NCBI RefSeq assembly: GCF_021228125.1
Contig: NZ_JAJQQS010000018.1
Location: 144,039-208,038, forward strand
Reading direction: 5' to 3'
Source of the DNA: Streptomyces albireticuli
GTDB taxonomy: Bacteria > Actinomycetota > Actinomycetes > Streptomycetales > Streptomycetaceae
DNA length: 64,000 nt
This document shows, piece by piece, positions 25,618 to 34,352 of this stretch; the first letter of the stretch is position 1; every line of letters begins with the position of its first letter. Both the position numbers and the translations under genes were made by a program. The notes below the pieces were generated by a model, which did no database searches, was not told where the DNA came from, and was given only the letters and a program-made list of their open reading frames with translations.

Positions 25618-25692
25618 TCAGGTGCACGCCTTCTTGCCGTGGTTGGCGTTCTTCTTGCGACGGGCTCGTCTCTTACGAGCGCGCTTCGACAT
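25618..25692 (-). CDS. Ribosomal protein bL37-like 24-residue paralogue
   Basis: Twenty-four residues: MSKRARKRRARRKK then NANHGKKACT. This is the pattern of actinobacterial bL37 (AURKAIP1/COX24-type; canonical form MAKRGRKKR...ANHGKRPN-), a tiny basic protein of the large ribosomal subunit. The usual ending RPNT is replaced by KACT, with a cysteine. GAAGGAAGGACGACCG precedes the ATG. Since genomes normally carry a canonical bL37 elsewhere, this is probably a second, conditional copy. It stands alone between an SDR gene and an acetyltransferase. Confidence 0.85.
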   Translation of the reverse strand: MSKRARKRRARRKKNANHGKKACT

Positions 25693-25737
25693 CGGTCGTC
25701 CTTCCTTCGCTCTTCAGGGGGTCGTTCGGAGAGTCGG

Positions 25738-26550
25738 TCAGGCGTGCTGGGCGACCAGCTGGTCGGCGAGCTTGCACAGACGACGGACCGTGCGGTCCTC
25801 CAGCACGACCGGCGCGGCGGGGGCGAGGACGGTGCCGTCGTAGTACGCGCCGCCCTCCACCTCCGTGGCCGGATCACACAGGCGCGCCACACGCGCGGCG
25901 CCCTCGGCCGCGGAGTCGCCCTCGTGCGCGTACAACGGCATCAGGGCGGTGTCGCAGACGCCGGGATGCACACTGACGGACGTCCACGGGGCGCTCTCCC
26001 GCGCGAAGATCGTCAGGGCTAGCTGGGACTGCGCGTAAGCGGCGAGGCGGGAGTAACGGCGCGCGCGGTGGGGGTCGTTCCAGGAGATGGACGCGGTGCG
26101 GTGCATGGCCGAGGACACGTTGACGACGCGGCTGCCGGGTCGGGCGCCGAGCGGGCCGGAGAGCTCATGGGTGAGCAGATAGGCGGCCAGGAAGTTGACC
26201 TGGAGGGACAGCTCGTTGCCGTCGTCCGTCACGGTGCGGCGTTCGGGGGCGGCCACGGCCGCGTTGTTCACCAGCACGTCCAGCACGGGGTGCGCGTCGG
26301 CGATACGGGCGGCCATGGCGCGCACCTCGTCCAGCCGCGAGAAGTCCGCGACGGCGAGGCGCAGCCGCAGGGTGTCGGTGCCGGACGCGACCAGGCGGGC
26401 GACGGCGTCGTCGCCGGAGGCCTGGTCCGGGGCGTGCACGATGACCGTGTCACCGCGCGCGGCGAGCAATCGCGCGGTCTCCCAGCCGATGCCCGAGGTG
26501 GCACCGGTGACCAGCACCGTCCGGGAGGCAGGCGAGAGCGCAGAAGACAT
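25738..26550 (-). CDS. SDR-family protein with Gln replacing the catalytic Lys
   Basis: A 270-residue short-chain dehydrogenase/reductase. The cofactor motif TGATSGIG (residues 15-22), NNAAV (95-99) and the catalytic serine in VNVSSAMHR (about 146) are present. The active-site tyrosine is Y172, but the following motif reads YAQSQ, so the usual lysine is Q176. SDRs lacking this lysine are normally weak or inactive as dehydrogenases. The overall look is of retinol-dehydrogenase-like SDRs. ATG 26550 has GGAGTGGATCC upstream; 27 extra in-frame codons are disregarded. It stands alone. Confidence 0.85.
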   Translation of the reverse strand: MSSALSPASRTVLVTGATSGIGWETARLLAARGDTVIVHAPDQASGDDAVARLVASGTDTLRLRLAVADFSRLDEVRAMAARIADAHPVLDVLVNNAAVAAPERRTVTDDGNELSLQVNFLAAYLLTHELSGPLGARPGSRVVNVSSAMHRTASISWNDPHRARRYSRLAAYAQSQLALTIFARESAPWTSVSVHPGVCDTALMPLYAHEGDSAAEGAARVARLCDPATEVEGGAYYDGTVLAPAAPVVLEDRTVRRLCKLADQLVAQHA

Positions 26551-26669
26551 AAGGATCCACTCCGGGATAGGGAAAAGACGACAGCGACCGCCTGCGGCGG
26601 GGGCTCTCGTACGAACGGACGCTTCCGTCATCGGCTCGGTGAGCGCGGGTGACGGGATGCGCGAAGACG

Positions 26670-26698
26670 CCGCGGCTCCCGGTATCAGGGAGCCGCGG
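26670..26698. terminator. 11-bp perfect hairpin
   Basis: CCGCGGCTCCC-ggtatca-GGGAGCCGCGG. It lies upstream of the minus-strand SDR gene, so it would end transcription arriving from the right. Confidence 0.65.
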
Positions 26699-27112
26699 TA
26701 AAGGCTTCCGGCGCTTCTACAGCACCGGAGGCGGAACAGCGCGCAGGACTCGGCACGCCGTATGAGGCGGTCGGTCGTCGTGGCGCAGAGGGCTGTTCAC
26801 GTCATCCATACAAAGGGACGGCAGACCCGGGTTCAACCGGCGCGTCATGTTCCTTACGCCGCCCTGATGTCGCCGACGCCGGTCACCTGCCGGGAGAGTG
26901 GCGGCCCTGCCGGCGGCACCGCGCGGAATCGCCGGCGCCACCGCGCTCGGTACGGGGCGACGGCGTCGCTGTCGCCGACCCGGCGGCCCCGGCCGATCGG
27001 CACCAAGCGGTCCACGCCGTCGCGCACCGCCGGGATCCGGATGCCCTACGCCGGCGGTGACCGCCTCTTCACGCAGCGGACGGACGCCGGCCGGTGTCTT
27101 GTGACGCCCCCG
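26699..27112. other. 414-bp stretch without a recognisable gene
   Basis: Short open frames on both strands have no family-like sequence or ribosome sites. The piece GGGTTCAACC at about 26829 recalls a tRNA T-loop, but no acceptor or anticodon stem can be built around it. Confidence 0.4.
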
Positions 27113-27859
27113 CTACTCCACCTGATCCGCCGGCCGGCCCGCGCCGTCGGCGCCGTAACCCCGCAGCAGCGCGCTCAGGATGCCGGTCAGCCGGGGGGCG
27201 ACGTCGACGACGGCGTGGGCCAGATCCGGGTCCGACTCGTAGAGGCGGCGCAGTGCGGTTCCCGGGGCGGCCATCTGCCACAGGGCGCCCGCCATCGCCG
27301 TGGCCGTGGCGACGACGTCGCCGGCCTGCGCCGGGGTCAGCGCGACCACCCGGCGCAGCGCCTCGCCCACGGCCACGACCTCGGCGATGGCGATCACCTT
27401 GAAGGACCGGACGCTGTCCAGCGAGACGTTGTGCTCGAGCGTCATCGGCGTGTGGGCGAGCAGGTCACAGAACAGGGGGCGCGCGACCAGCGTCTCGGCC
27501 AGCAGGCCGGCGGCCGCGCGCGGGCCGGGCTCCGGGTCCGCGCCGTTCGCGGCATGCGCGGAGTCCCCACCGTCCCCGCCGCCCGCTCCGGGCGCGAGGG
27601 CGGCGAGCCGCTCGCGCACCTCCCGCGACCACTCCACCCACCCGGCGGCGGCCAGGCGGAGGAAGATCTCTTCCCGGGTCTCGAAGTAGCGGAGCATCGC
27701 CGACTTGTGCAGGCCGACCTCTGCGGCGATGTCGGTCAGGGTCACCGCCCGGATGCCGTTCACCGTGGCCAGGCGGGCCGCCGCGTCGAGGATCGCGGCT
27801 TCGCGGGCGCGCTTGGCCTCGGGGCTCCGGGCTCGTGTGGGCTGACTGCGGCTGACCAT
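27113..27859 (-). CDS. TetR-family transcriptional regulator
   Basis: A 248-residue TetR regulator. The helix-turn-helix is TLTDIAAEVGLHKSAMLRYF (about residues 40-59) after the basic segment RSPEAKRAREAAILDAAARL. The C-terminal part is a ligand-binding domain with a glycine/alanine-rich insertion (GAGGGDGGDSAHAANGAD, about 92-109). It is divergent from an SDR gene; the two share 58 bp with a CGCAAC-gag-GTTGCG operator, so it probably represses both. -10 TAGAAT lies directly before the ATG, suggesting a leaderless message. Confidence 0.92.
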   Translation of the reverse strand: MVSRSQPTRARSPEAKRAREAAILDAAARLATVNGIRAVTLTDIAAEVGLHKSAMLRYFETREEIFLRLAAAGWVEWSREVRERLAALAPGAGGGDGGDSAHAANGADPEPGPRAAAGLLAETLVARPLFCDLLAHTPMTLEHNVSLDSVRSFKVIAIAEVVAVGEALRRVVALTPAQAGDVVATATAMAGALWQMAAPGTALRRLYESDPDLAHAVVDVAPRLTGILSALLRGYGADGAGRPADQVE

Positions 27860-27872
27860 GCGGACATTCTAA

Positions 27873-27913
27873 CGCAACGAGGTTGCGCTATTAACGCAAC
27901 CGTGTTTTGCTAT
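27873..27913. promoter_or_regulatory. TetR operator and divergent promoters
   Basis: CGCAAC-gag-GTTGCG (27873-27887) is a perfect inverted repeat, and a third half-site AACGCAACC follows at 27893. For the SDR gene TTGCGC (27883-27888) and TGCTAT (27908-27913) are 19 bases apart, with the ATG only 4 bases later. The operator overlaps both promoters. Confidence 0.75.
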
Positions 27914-27917
27914 CCGT

Positions 27918-28787
27918 ATGGCACCTCAGACCCGAACGTGGTTCATCACCGGTTCCTCCCGCGGCTTAGGCCGCTCCCTCGCGGTCGCCGCCCTGGAGGC
28001 GGGCGACCAGGTCGCCGCCACCGCCCGTAAGCCGGAACAGCTCGCCGATCTGGTCGAGAAGTTCGGCGACAAGGTCCTCCCGCTCGCGCTCGACGTGACC
28101 GACGCCCAGGCCGCCGCGGCCGCGCTCGGCGCCGCCCGTGACCGCTTCGGCCGCGTCGACGTCATCGTCAACAACGCCGGCTACGCGAACGTCGCCCCGG
28201 TCGAGACGGCCCCGGAGGACGACTTCCGCCGCCAGTTCGAGACGAACTTCTGGGGCGTGTACAACGTCTCCAAGGCGGCGCTCCCCCTGCTGAAGGCCCA
28301 GGGCGGCGGCACCGTCGTCCAGTTCTCCTCCATCGGCGGCCGGGTGGGCGGCAGTGCCGGCCTGGGCTCCTACCAGGCCGCCAAGTTCGCCATCGACGGC
28401 CTCACCCGTGTGCTCGCCACCGAGACCGCGCCCTTCGGTATCCGCTACCTGGTCGTCGAGCCCAGCGGCTTCGCCACCGACTGGGCCGGAGCCTCCATGG
28501 ACGTCCAGGACATCCCGCCGGAGTACCAGGCGACCGTCGGCGCCTTCAACGACCAGGTCCGCGACAGCCGTACCGCCGGCGACCCGGACCGCGCCGCCGC
28601 GATCCTGGTGCGCGTGGTCAAGCGCGACCACCTCCCCACCCATCTGCCCCTGGGCGCGAACGCGGCCCGGATGGCGCTCGACCACTCACGGCGGCGGACG
28701 GCCGAGGCCGAAGCCTGGCAGGCCGTCTCCGTCTCCGCCGACTTCGGCGCGCGGTACCCCGTCGGGCTTCCGGCGGACATCGCGTAG
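27918..28787 (+). CDS. SDR-family oxidoreductase
   Basis: A 289-residue classical short-chain dehydrogenase. Motifs: TGSSRGLGRS (cofactor), DVTD, NNAGYANV, VVQFSSIGG (catalytic serine), SYQAAKFAIDG (Y and K of YxxxK) and VEPSGFATDW. This last block and the long C-terminal extension are typical of the SDR5-like ketoreductase group often paired with TetR regulators. Substrate unknown, NADP preferred by the basic residue after the glycine motif (inference). Probably induced when the divergent TetR protein releases its operator. Confidence 0.92.
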   Translation: MAPQTRTWFITGSSRGLGRSLAVAALEAGDQVAATARKPEQLADLVEKFGDKVLPLALDVTDAQAAAAALGAARDRFGRVDVIVNNAGYANVAPVETAPEDDFRRQFETNFWGVYNVSKAALPLLKAQGGGTVVQFSSIGGRVGGSAGLGSYQAAKFAIDGLTRVLATETAPFGIRYLVVEPSGFATDWAGASMDVQDIPPEYQATVGAFNDQVRDSRTAGDPDRAAAILVRVVKRDHLPTHLPLGANAARMALDHSRRRTAEAEAWQAVSVSADFGARYPVGLPADIA

Positions 28788-28877
28788 ACCGGCCGCGTCA
28801 CACGGTTCGACCGGAACACCGCTCCTCGTCGCGGCGGACCGGGGAAGCCCCGCGCCCCCGTCCTCGCGAAATCGCCC

Positions 28878-28916
28878 GACCATTCGCACTTCACGCCTGA
28901 CCACTCGGACTTCACG
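28878..28916. repeat. 18-bp imperfect direct repeat before the I36 gene
   Basis: GACCATTCGCACTTCACG (28878-28895) and GACCACTCGGACTTCACG (28899-28916) differ at two positions and start 21 bp apart, two helical turns. They end 10 bp before the start codon, so a regulator bound here would block transcription or the ribosome site would sit in the repeat. Confidence 0.7.
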
Positions 28917-28925
28917 GAGGCAGTC

Positions 28926-29279
28926 ATGGGCCCTGGAATCAAATCCGTCCTCACGATCGGCGTCTCGGCGTCGGTGCTCTCGCTGACGCTTCTCACCGGC
29001 TCCGCGTCAGCCGCCGGCCCCGATACCCGGGAGATCTGCGTGACCGGATCCGCGTGCTTCTACGAGACCCCCTTCGAGGGAAGGACGTCCTGGCACGCCG
29101 ACCCCGGGGCGGACTGCGTCACGCTCCCCTTCCCCGCCTACGGAGTGTTCAACCTGACCGACAAGCGGCTCGACATGTACGCCAACGCCGACTGCACGGG
29201 CGACGTCCTCTCGGAGCCGGCCAACGACTTCCACACCTGGAAGTCCCGGGCACCGCGCTTGAGCTTCCGGGCCGTCTGA
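28926..29279 (+). CDS. Secreted peptidase inhibitor family I36 protein
   Basis: A 117-residue secreted protein. A Sec signal peptide ends at GSASA-AG near residue 30. The mature part has the I36/beta-gamma-crystallin-like fold pattern: CVTGSACFYE, then VFNLTDKRLDMYANADCTGD and a closing SFRAV. Four cysteines can form two disulfides. The archetype is the Streptomyces metalloprotease inhibitor SMPI. CACGGAGGCAG precedes the ATG. Monocistronic, ended by the hairpin downstream. Confidence 0.85.
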   Translation: MGPGIKSVLTIGVSASVLSLTLLTGSASAAGPDTREICVTGSACFYETPFEGRTSWHADPGADCVTLPFPAYGVFNLTDKRLDMYANADCTGDVLSEPANDFHTWKSRAPRLSFRAV

Positions 29280-29329
29280 CCGCGAACACCGCCCTCGGCT
29301 CCGCGGGAGGCACGGGCTCCGGACAGAGC

Positions 29330-29361
29330 TCTGGAGGCCATGGGATTCCATGGCCTCCAGA
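29330..29361. terminator. Bidirectional terminator between I36 and chitinase genes
   Basis: Perfect 14-bp arms TCTGGAGGCCATGG-gatt-CCATGGCCTCCAGA between two convergent genes. Confidence 0.85.
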
Positions 29362-29402
29362 ACTCCCCCGCGGAGCCTGCGCGTCAGCCGCCGGCCCGGG
29401 GC

Positions 29403-30296
29403 TCAGCAGTAGAGGTTGCCACCCGGGTCCGCACCCAGCGTCCGGGCGAATCGCTGGTAACTGTTCACCCGGCTCTGCACCTGCGCGGGGTTGCGGCCGT
29501 CGCACTCCACGGCGCCGTTGATGCTGCGGATGGTCTCCCCGAATCCACGACCGTTGACCATCGCGTCGTGCGGCGTCATGCTGCCGGGGCCGCGCTGGGT
29601 GTTCCAGTACCACAGGGCGGTCTTCCAGGCGACGGCCGCGTCGCTCTGGACGAGCGACGGGTTGTTCAGCAAGTTGATCCCGAGGGCGTCGCCCGCCGCC
29701 TTGTAGTTGAAGTTCCAGCTGAGCTGGAGCGGACCGCGCCCGTAATAGGCGGCCTGACCGGCCGGGCAGCCGTAGGGCTGGTTCCGGTCGCAGTAGTGCG
29801 GGTAGTTGGCCGTGTTCTGCTCCACGATGTGGACCAGGCCACCGGTCTCGTGGTCGACATTGGCCAGGAAGGCCGCGGCCTCCTGCCGCTTGACCTGGTC
29901 ACTGCCGGTGTTGGCGAATCCCGGGTACGCGGACAGCGCCGCGATCAGCCCGTTGTACGTGTAGAAGGAGTTCCGGCCGGGGAACATCTGCTGGAACTGG
30001 GCCTCCGTCACCGGGAACTTGCCGGTGCCCGGGTTGCCGCCGCCCTGACAGGTGTAAGGGTCCCAGTACCACGTGCTGATGATCGGGTCGTAGCCGGGAT
30101 TGTCGTGTTCGGCGAGGTAGTACTTGCCGTCCGTGTACCGGACGACCGTGCCCGCCGGATACCAGGCACCGGCCGTCCAGTTGGGCGCGCTGTCGCACGG
30201 GCCCGCGGCACTCGCCGTGCCGGAGGGCACGAGGAGGACCGTACCGACCAGAGCCATTACGGCCAGCAGCAAGGTGACGAAGCGGTTTCTTCTCAC
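29403..30296 (-). CDS. Secreted family 19 chitinase with chitin-binding module
   Basis: A 297-residue secreted endochitinase. Signal peptide 1-30 (MRRNRFVTLLLAVMAL to TASA), a CBM5/12 chitin-binding module about 33-83 (WTAGAWYPAGTVVRYTDGKY, WYWDPYTC), a short GGGNPGTG linker, and a GH19 domain from about 93. The catalytic acid E150 is in NVDHETGG, and QLSWNFNYKAAG and NGRGFGETIRSING are typical. It cuts chitin with inversion and usually inhibits fungi. GTG 30296 has ACAGGAGTCACC upstream. No DasR-type repeat is evident. A possible promoter with TTGACA lies near 30415 but with a short 15-base spacer. Confidence 0.94.
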   Translation of the reverse strand: MRRNRFVTLLLAVMALVGTVLLVPSGTASAAGPCDSAPNWTAGAWYPAGTVVRYTDGKYYLAEHDNPGYDPIISTWYWDPYTCQGGGNPGTGKFPVTEAQFQQMFPGRNSFYTYNGLIAALSAYPGFANTGSDQVKRQEAAAFLANVDHETGGLVHIVEQNTANYPHYCDRNQPYGCPAGQAAYYGRGPLQLSWNFNYKAAGDALGINLLNNPSLVQSDAAVAWKTALWYWNTQRGPGSMTPHDAMVNGRGFGETIRSINGAVECDGRNPAQVQSRVNSYQRFARTLGADPGGNLYC

Positions 30297-30622
30297 GGTG
30301 ACTCCTGTGGGGGTCGGATCGCTGAGGTGACACTCGCTCACTGAATGCGTGACGGGGCCGGCGAAAGGCGCTGCGGCCGTCACCCTTGCGCAGTGAATAA
30401 CTCTTCAACTTCGTTGTCAACGACATGCGTCATGGGCAGCCAAACCAGCTGCATTTGGCAACCGATTCCGGACAACTGTCACTGCGGGGACTTGCGTCGG
30501 CGTCGCCCCGCATGGCACTCATGGACCGAAAGCCGGACGCGTGCCGAAGAATTGCCGCTGTCCTTCCACTTCCCGACCGGCGAGCCGTCGCGGCTCCGCG
30601 ATGCCGGTTTCCGGGATGCTCG

Positions 30623-30640
30623 CTCCACGGATCCGTGGAG
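30623..30640. promoter_or_regulatory. 18-bp perfect palindrome before the DPBB gene
   Basis: CTCCACGGATCCGTGGAG lies 38 bp before the start of the secreted double-psi-barrel gene, where a repressor could act. Confidence 0.5.
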
Positions 30641-30678
30641 TGCACCCACCCGCCATTACCCCTGAACGAGGAGAGACC

Positions 30679-31101
30679 ATGCGTGGAAACCGAGCTGCGC
30701 GCTCCGCTGCCGTCATCCTGGCGGTCGCCGCCACCGGCATTGCCGTCGCCGCGGGACCGGCGGCCGCCGACGTGCCCATCGGCCAGCCGATGAACGGAAA
30801 GATGACCTACTACACCGACCAGGGATTCGGCGCCTGCGGGACGCCCATCGACGCGAACTCCCAGGACCTGGTCGCGGTCTCGCCCTCGTGGTGGACCTCC
30901 GCCAACCCCAACAACGACCCTCTCTGCAAGGGCATATCGGTCGAGGTCAGCTACAACGGCAAGACCATCAGGGTGCCGGTCAAGGACAAGTGTCTCTCCT
31001 GCGACCGCACCCACATCGACCTCGGCCGCCTGGCCTTCCAGAAGCTGGCACCGCTCGACCGGGGCGTGGTCAACGGCATCACCTGGAAATTCGTGCGCTG
31101 A
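30679..31101 (+). CDS. Secreted double-psi beta-barrel protein (papain/serine protease inhibitor type)
   Basis: A 140-residue secreted protein. Signal peptide 1-32 (SAAVILAVAATGIAVAAGPA to AAA). The mature part is a single double-psi beta-barrel as in barwin, expansin and RlpA: GKMTYYTDQGFGACGTPI at the start, KTIRVPVKDKCLSCDRTHID and LGRLAFQKLAPLDRGVVNGI. Such stand-alone barrels in Streptomyces are annotated as cysteine/serine endopeptidase inhibitors; a wall- or polysaccharide-binding role is the alternative. GAGGAGAGACC precedes the ATG. Confidence 0.8.
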   Translation: MRGNRAARSAAVILAVAATGIAVAAGPAAADVPIGQPMNGKMTYYTDQGFGACGTPIDANSQDLVAVSPSWWTSANPNNDPLCKGISVEVSYNGKTIRVPVKDKCLSCDRTHIDLGRLAFQKLAPLDRGVVNGITWKFVR

Positions 31102-31140
31102 CCCCGGCGCGCCCCCGCCGAATGACTGGTCGAACCATGA

Positions 31141-31170
31141 CGGGGAGGAGTGGGAACCCACTCCTCCCCG
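31141..31170. terminator. Terminator after the DPBB gene
   Basis: CGGGGAGGAGTGGG-aa-CCCACTCCTCCCCG, perfect 14-bp arms (the innermost bases form the loop). It also lies past the stop of the convergent YcnI gene. Confidence 0.8.
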
Positions 31171-31248
31171 CACCCCCGAATTCCTGGTAATTTCCCCAGA
31201 ATTGCCGCCGCTATCCTCATCGGCACCATGATTGAGTGATACGAAAAC

Positions 31249-32001
<753 letters not shown>

Positions 32002-32017
32002 GGTGGCGTGCGTCCTT

Positions 32018-33604
32018 TCAGCAGCAGTCGCAGTACAGGAGGTCGGCGGCCTCGACACCGCTGTCCGAGCCGTGGTGCGCGGAGGTGGCCGCGGCCGACA
32101 TCCGGGCCAGGGTCTGCGCGGTGGCCTTGCCTTGGGACGTGAGGGAGACACCCACGCCGGTGAAGTCGGCGAAGGCCAGGACCTGGGCCGCGTTGCCCGA
32201 GGAGTCCGTGGTGAAGGACAGCAGCGGTGTCTTGGCGCCGTCCTTCCGGACCGCGTACGCCCGGTAGGTCGTGGTCGGCCGGAGGTCACGGGCCTGGAGC
32301 TGGATCATGCCGAGTCCGCTGACGGTCCGGACCGTGGCTTCCAGCCGGCGTCCCTTGTCGTCCGGGCGCATGGGCTCACCCGCCGTTCCGTCGGGGAGGG
32401 TGGTGGGCACGTTACGTGGTGTGTCGCCGAGGCCCTGGCGGCCGAGGTTGGCCGCGGATCCGGCGGGCGCCGCGTCGGGCACGTACACCAGGGCCTGGGG
32501 CTCCTTGCCGACGCCCATCGTGTCGGTCACCTTGTTGGTCGCGGTGTCGATGACGTCGACCGTGTCGGACTTCTCCATGCCCACGTACATGCGTGTGCCG
32601 TCTCCGCTGGGCCACATGCCGTGCGGTGCGTGCCCGGTGTGGTGGATCCGAGTCGCCAACCGCGGTGTGCCGCCCGGGTTACGGTGGTAGACGAGCGTCT
32701 GGTCGAGACCGCCCACGGTCAGATAGGCGAACGAGCCGTTCCTCGTGTCGGCGAAGTTGGGGTGGTTGGAGTCCGGTCCGGTCTTCAGCACGGCCGTGAC
32801 CCTGCGGTGCCGGAGATCGACGACGCTGGTCAGGCCCGCGCGTTTATGCGATGCCCACAGCTCCGTGCCGTCGGGCGAGATCGCTTCGTCGGAGGAGAAG
32901 GCGTCCCCCAGGCCCTTGACGGTGTAGCGGATCCTGTGGGTGCGCACGTCGACCGCGGTGATCTCGGACGCGCTGATGTGGTTGACGTAGGCCGTCCTGC
33001 CGTCGGGGCTGAGAACCACTTTGGACGGGCCGGGGCCGACCTTGATGTGGGTGACGACGCCTCCGCGCACCGCGTCGACGACCGTGACGGTGTCGCGTCC
33101 GCGGTCGGCCACCCAGAACTGTTCGCCGTCCGCGGTGAAGGTGCCCTCGTGCGAGGCGCGGCCGACGTCGGTCTCGCTGATCACCTTGTTGGTGGCCGTG
33201 TCGATGATGTCGACGGTGTTGCTCGTGACGCTCACCACGCCGAGGCGCTTGTGGTCACGGGAGAAGGCCAGACCGTGCACTCCCACGTTGCCGGTGTACT
33301 GCGGGCTGAGCGTGGTGCCCAGACGCTGGACTCCGAGGGCGATCGTGCCGAGCGTCCGGCCGGTGGACGGGTCGATGACCGTGACCGTGTTGGAGGTCTG
33401 GTCGGCGGTGTACACGCGATCGCGGCCCGATATGGGCACGTGGACCGACTTTCCGTAAGCCGCGGCGGCCTTCACCTCACCGTGCCGGACGGAGGTCGGG
33501 TGCGACGGTTGGGCGGCCTGGGCGAGGCTCACCGCCCCGAGCGCAGTTGCTCCGATGCCGGTCAGCACCGCGGTGACACCGGCGATCCTTCTGATCGAAA
33601 ACAC
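32018..33604 (-). CDS. Exported YVTN/YncE-type beta-propeller with CDCC tail
   Basis: A 528-residue exported protein. A signal peptide (RRIAGVTAVLTGIGATALGA to LAQA) is followed by a seven-bladed propeller of YVTN/YncE repeats, for example RVYTADQTSNTVTVIDPSTG, NTVDIIDTATNKVISETDVG and DTVDVIDTATNKVTDTMGVG. After about residue 390 there is a separate beta domain. The protein ends LLYCDCC, three cysteines that could bind a metal. GTG 33604 is chosen since GGAGG lies 7 bases upstream. It stands between the sigma/anti-sigma pair and the YcnI gene on the same strand, so a metal-stress role is likely (inference). Confidence 0.82.
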   Translation of the reverse strand: MFSIRRIAGVTAVLTGIGATALGAVSLAQAAQPSHPTSVRHGEVKAAAAYGKSVHVPISGRDRVYTADQTSNTVTVIDPSTGRTLGTIALGVQRLGTTLSPQYTGNVGVHGLAFSRDHKRLGVVSVTSNTVDIIDTATNKVISETDVGRASHEGTFTADGEQFWVADRGRDTVTVVDAVRGGVVTHIKVGPGPSKVVLSPDGRTAYVNHISASEITAVDVRTHRIRYTVKGLGDAFSSDEAISPDGTELWASHKRAGLTSVVDLRHRRVTAVLKTGPDSNHPNFADTRNGSFAYLTVGGLDQTLVYHRNPGGTPRLATRIHHTGHAPHGMWPSGDGTRMYVGMEKSDTVDVIDTATNKVTDTMGVGKEPQALVYVPDAAPAGSAANLGRQGLGDTPRNVPTTLPDGTAGEPMRPDDKGRRLEATVRTVSGLGMIQLQARDLRPTTTYRAYAVRKDGAKTPLLSFTTDSSGNAAQVLAFADFTGVGVSLTSQGKATAQTLARMSAAATSAHHGSDSGVEAADLLYCDCC

Positions 33605-33716
33605 TGACAAACCTCCATATAAGGCACACCTGTGGGTGCGTTGAGGGAGGGTCCGGCAGACAACCGGCCCTGATGAGGGGGTGGCCGGGGACGACGAGGC
33701 GGGACGCCGCCCCGTG

Positions 33717-34352
33717 TCAGGCCCTGCGACGCGGCCCTGCGGGGGCCTGGGCGACGAAGCGCCCGTCAGCGTCCTGGACGTACAGCGTGACGACGGCGTC
33801 CTTGCTCATGGCGGTGGTCATGCGCACGCGCAGCGGGGCTTCGCCCCGCCCGCTCACCCGCACACTGCCCGCCTGCACCCGCTCACCACCGGAGTCGCCC
33901 GTCATCAGCCGGTAAGTGCCGCCGGCCCGTAGTCCGGACAGCGACACCGGGATCTCGGTGCCCCAGGGATGCGCGATCATCTCACCGTCCTGTGCGACGT
34001 GGACGGAGGCGACGGACGTGCGGGTGTCGTCACCGGCGTCCGCCACGACGGTGACGAAGGCCGCGCAGGCCGCCAGCACCAGGGACGCGATTCCGGCCGC
34101 CACCAGGCGGCGTACGGGCATGCGCGCCCGTACCGTGTCGACGACGGTTGTCCCGCTGGGCTCGGGAAGAGCGGACGGGACACGGAGGAAGTCGGCCCGC
34201 TCGAAGGTGCGCACCACCCGGCGCACTCCTTCCGTTTCCTGGGCGCACCCCTCGCACGACGCCGCGTGGCGGGCGAGCGGATCGGGCAGCGGCCTGCCCA
34301 GGAGCAGGAGTTCCGTGACCTCCTCGCGGATCGCGGTGCAGAAGTCGTTCAT
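33717..34352 (-). CDS. Zinc-type anti-sigma factor, membrane-spanning
   Basis: A 211-residue anti-sigma factor. The N-terminal zinc-binding anti-sigma motif is H29-x3-C33-x2-C36 (RHAASCEGC). One membrane helix lies at about 83-104, and the extracytoplasmic C-terminal part resembles RskA (GTEIPVSLSGLRAGGTYRL). It should hold the adjacent ECF sigma factor inactive until an outside signal triggers its cleavage. Its ATG 34352 overlaps the sigma stop in ATGA, the classic coupling. The beta-propeller gene follows 112 bp later. Confidence 0.9.
   Translation of the reverse strand: MNDFCTAIREEVTELLLLGRPLPDPLARHAASCEGCAQETEGVRRVVRTFERADFLRVPSALPEPSGTTVVDTVRARMPVRRLVAAGIASLVLAACAAFVTVVADAGDDTRTSVASVHVAQDGEMIAHPWGTEIPVSLSGLRAGGTYRLMTGDSGGERVQAGSVRVSGRGEAPLRVRMTTAMSKDAVVTLYVQDADGRFVAQAPAGPRRRA

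Noticed and set aside
26820..26850. Possible tRNA T-loop (GGGTTCAACC)
   Set aside because: No acceptor stem, D-arm or anticodon stem can be formed around it.
26762..28030. A 422-codon plus-strand frame spanning the TetR gene and its promoter
   Set aside because: Only the antisense of TetR; it crosses a clear divergent promoter region and has no gene-like start.
30297..30678. DasR site (dre) controlling the chitinase genes
   Set aside because: No ACTGGTCTAGACCAGT-like sequence is visible upstream of the GH19 chitinase or of the GH18-containing gene. The palindrome CTCCACGGATCCGTGGAG does not match.
32018..33610. TTG 33610 as the start of the beta-propeller gene
   Set aside because: The GGAGG ribosome site would be only 1-2 bases from it. 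GTG 33604 has a normal 7-base gap.
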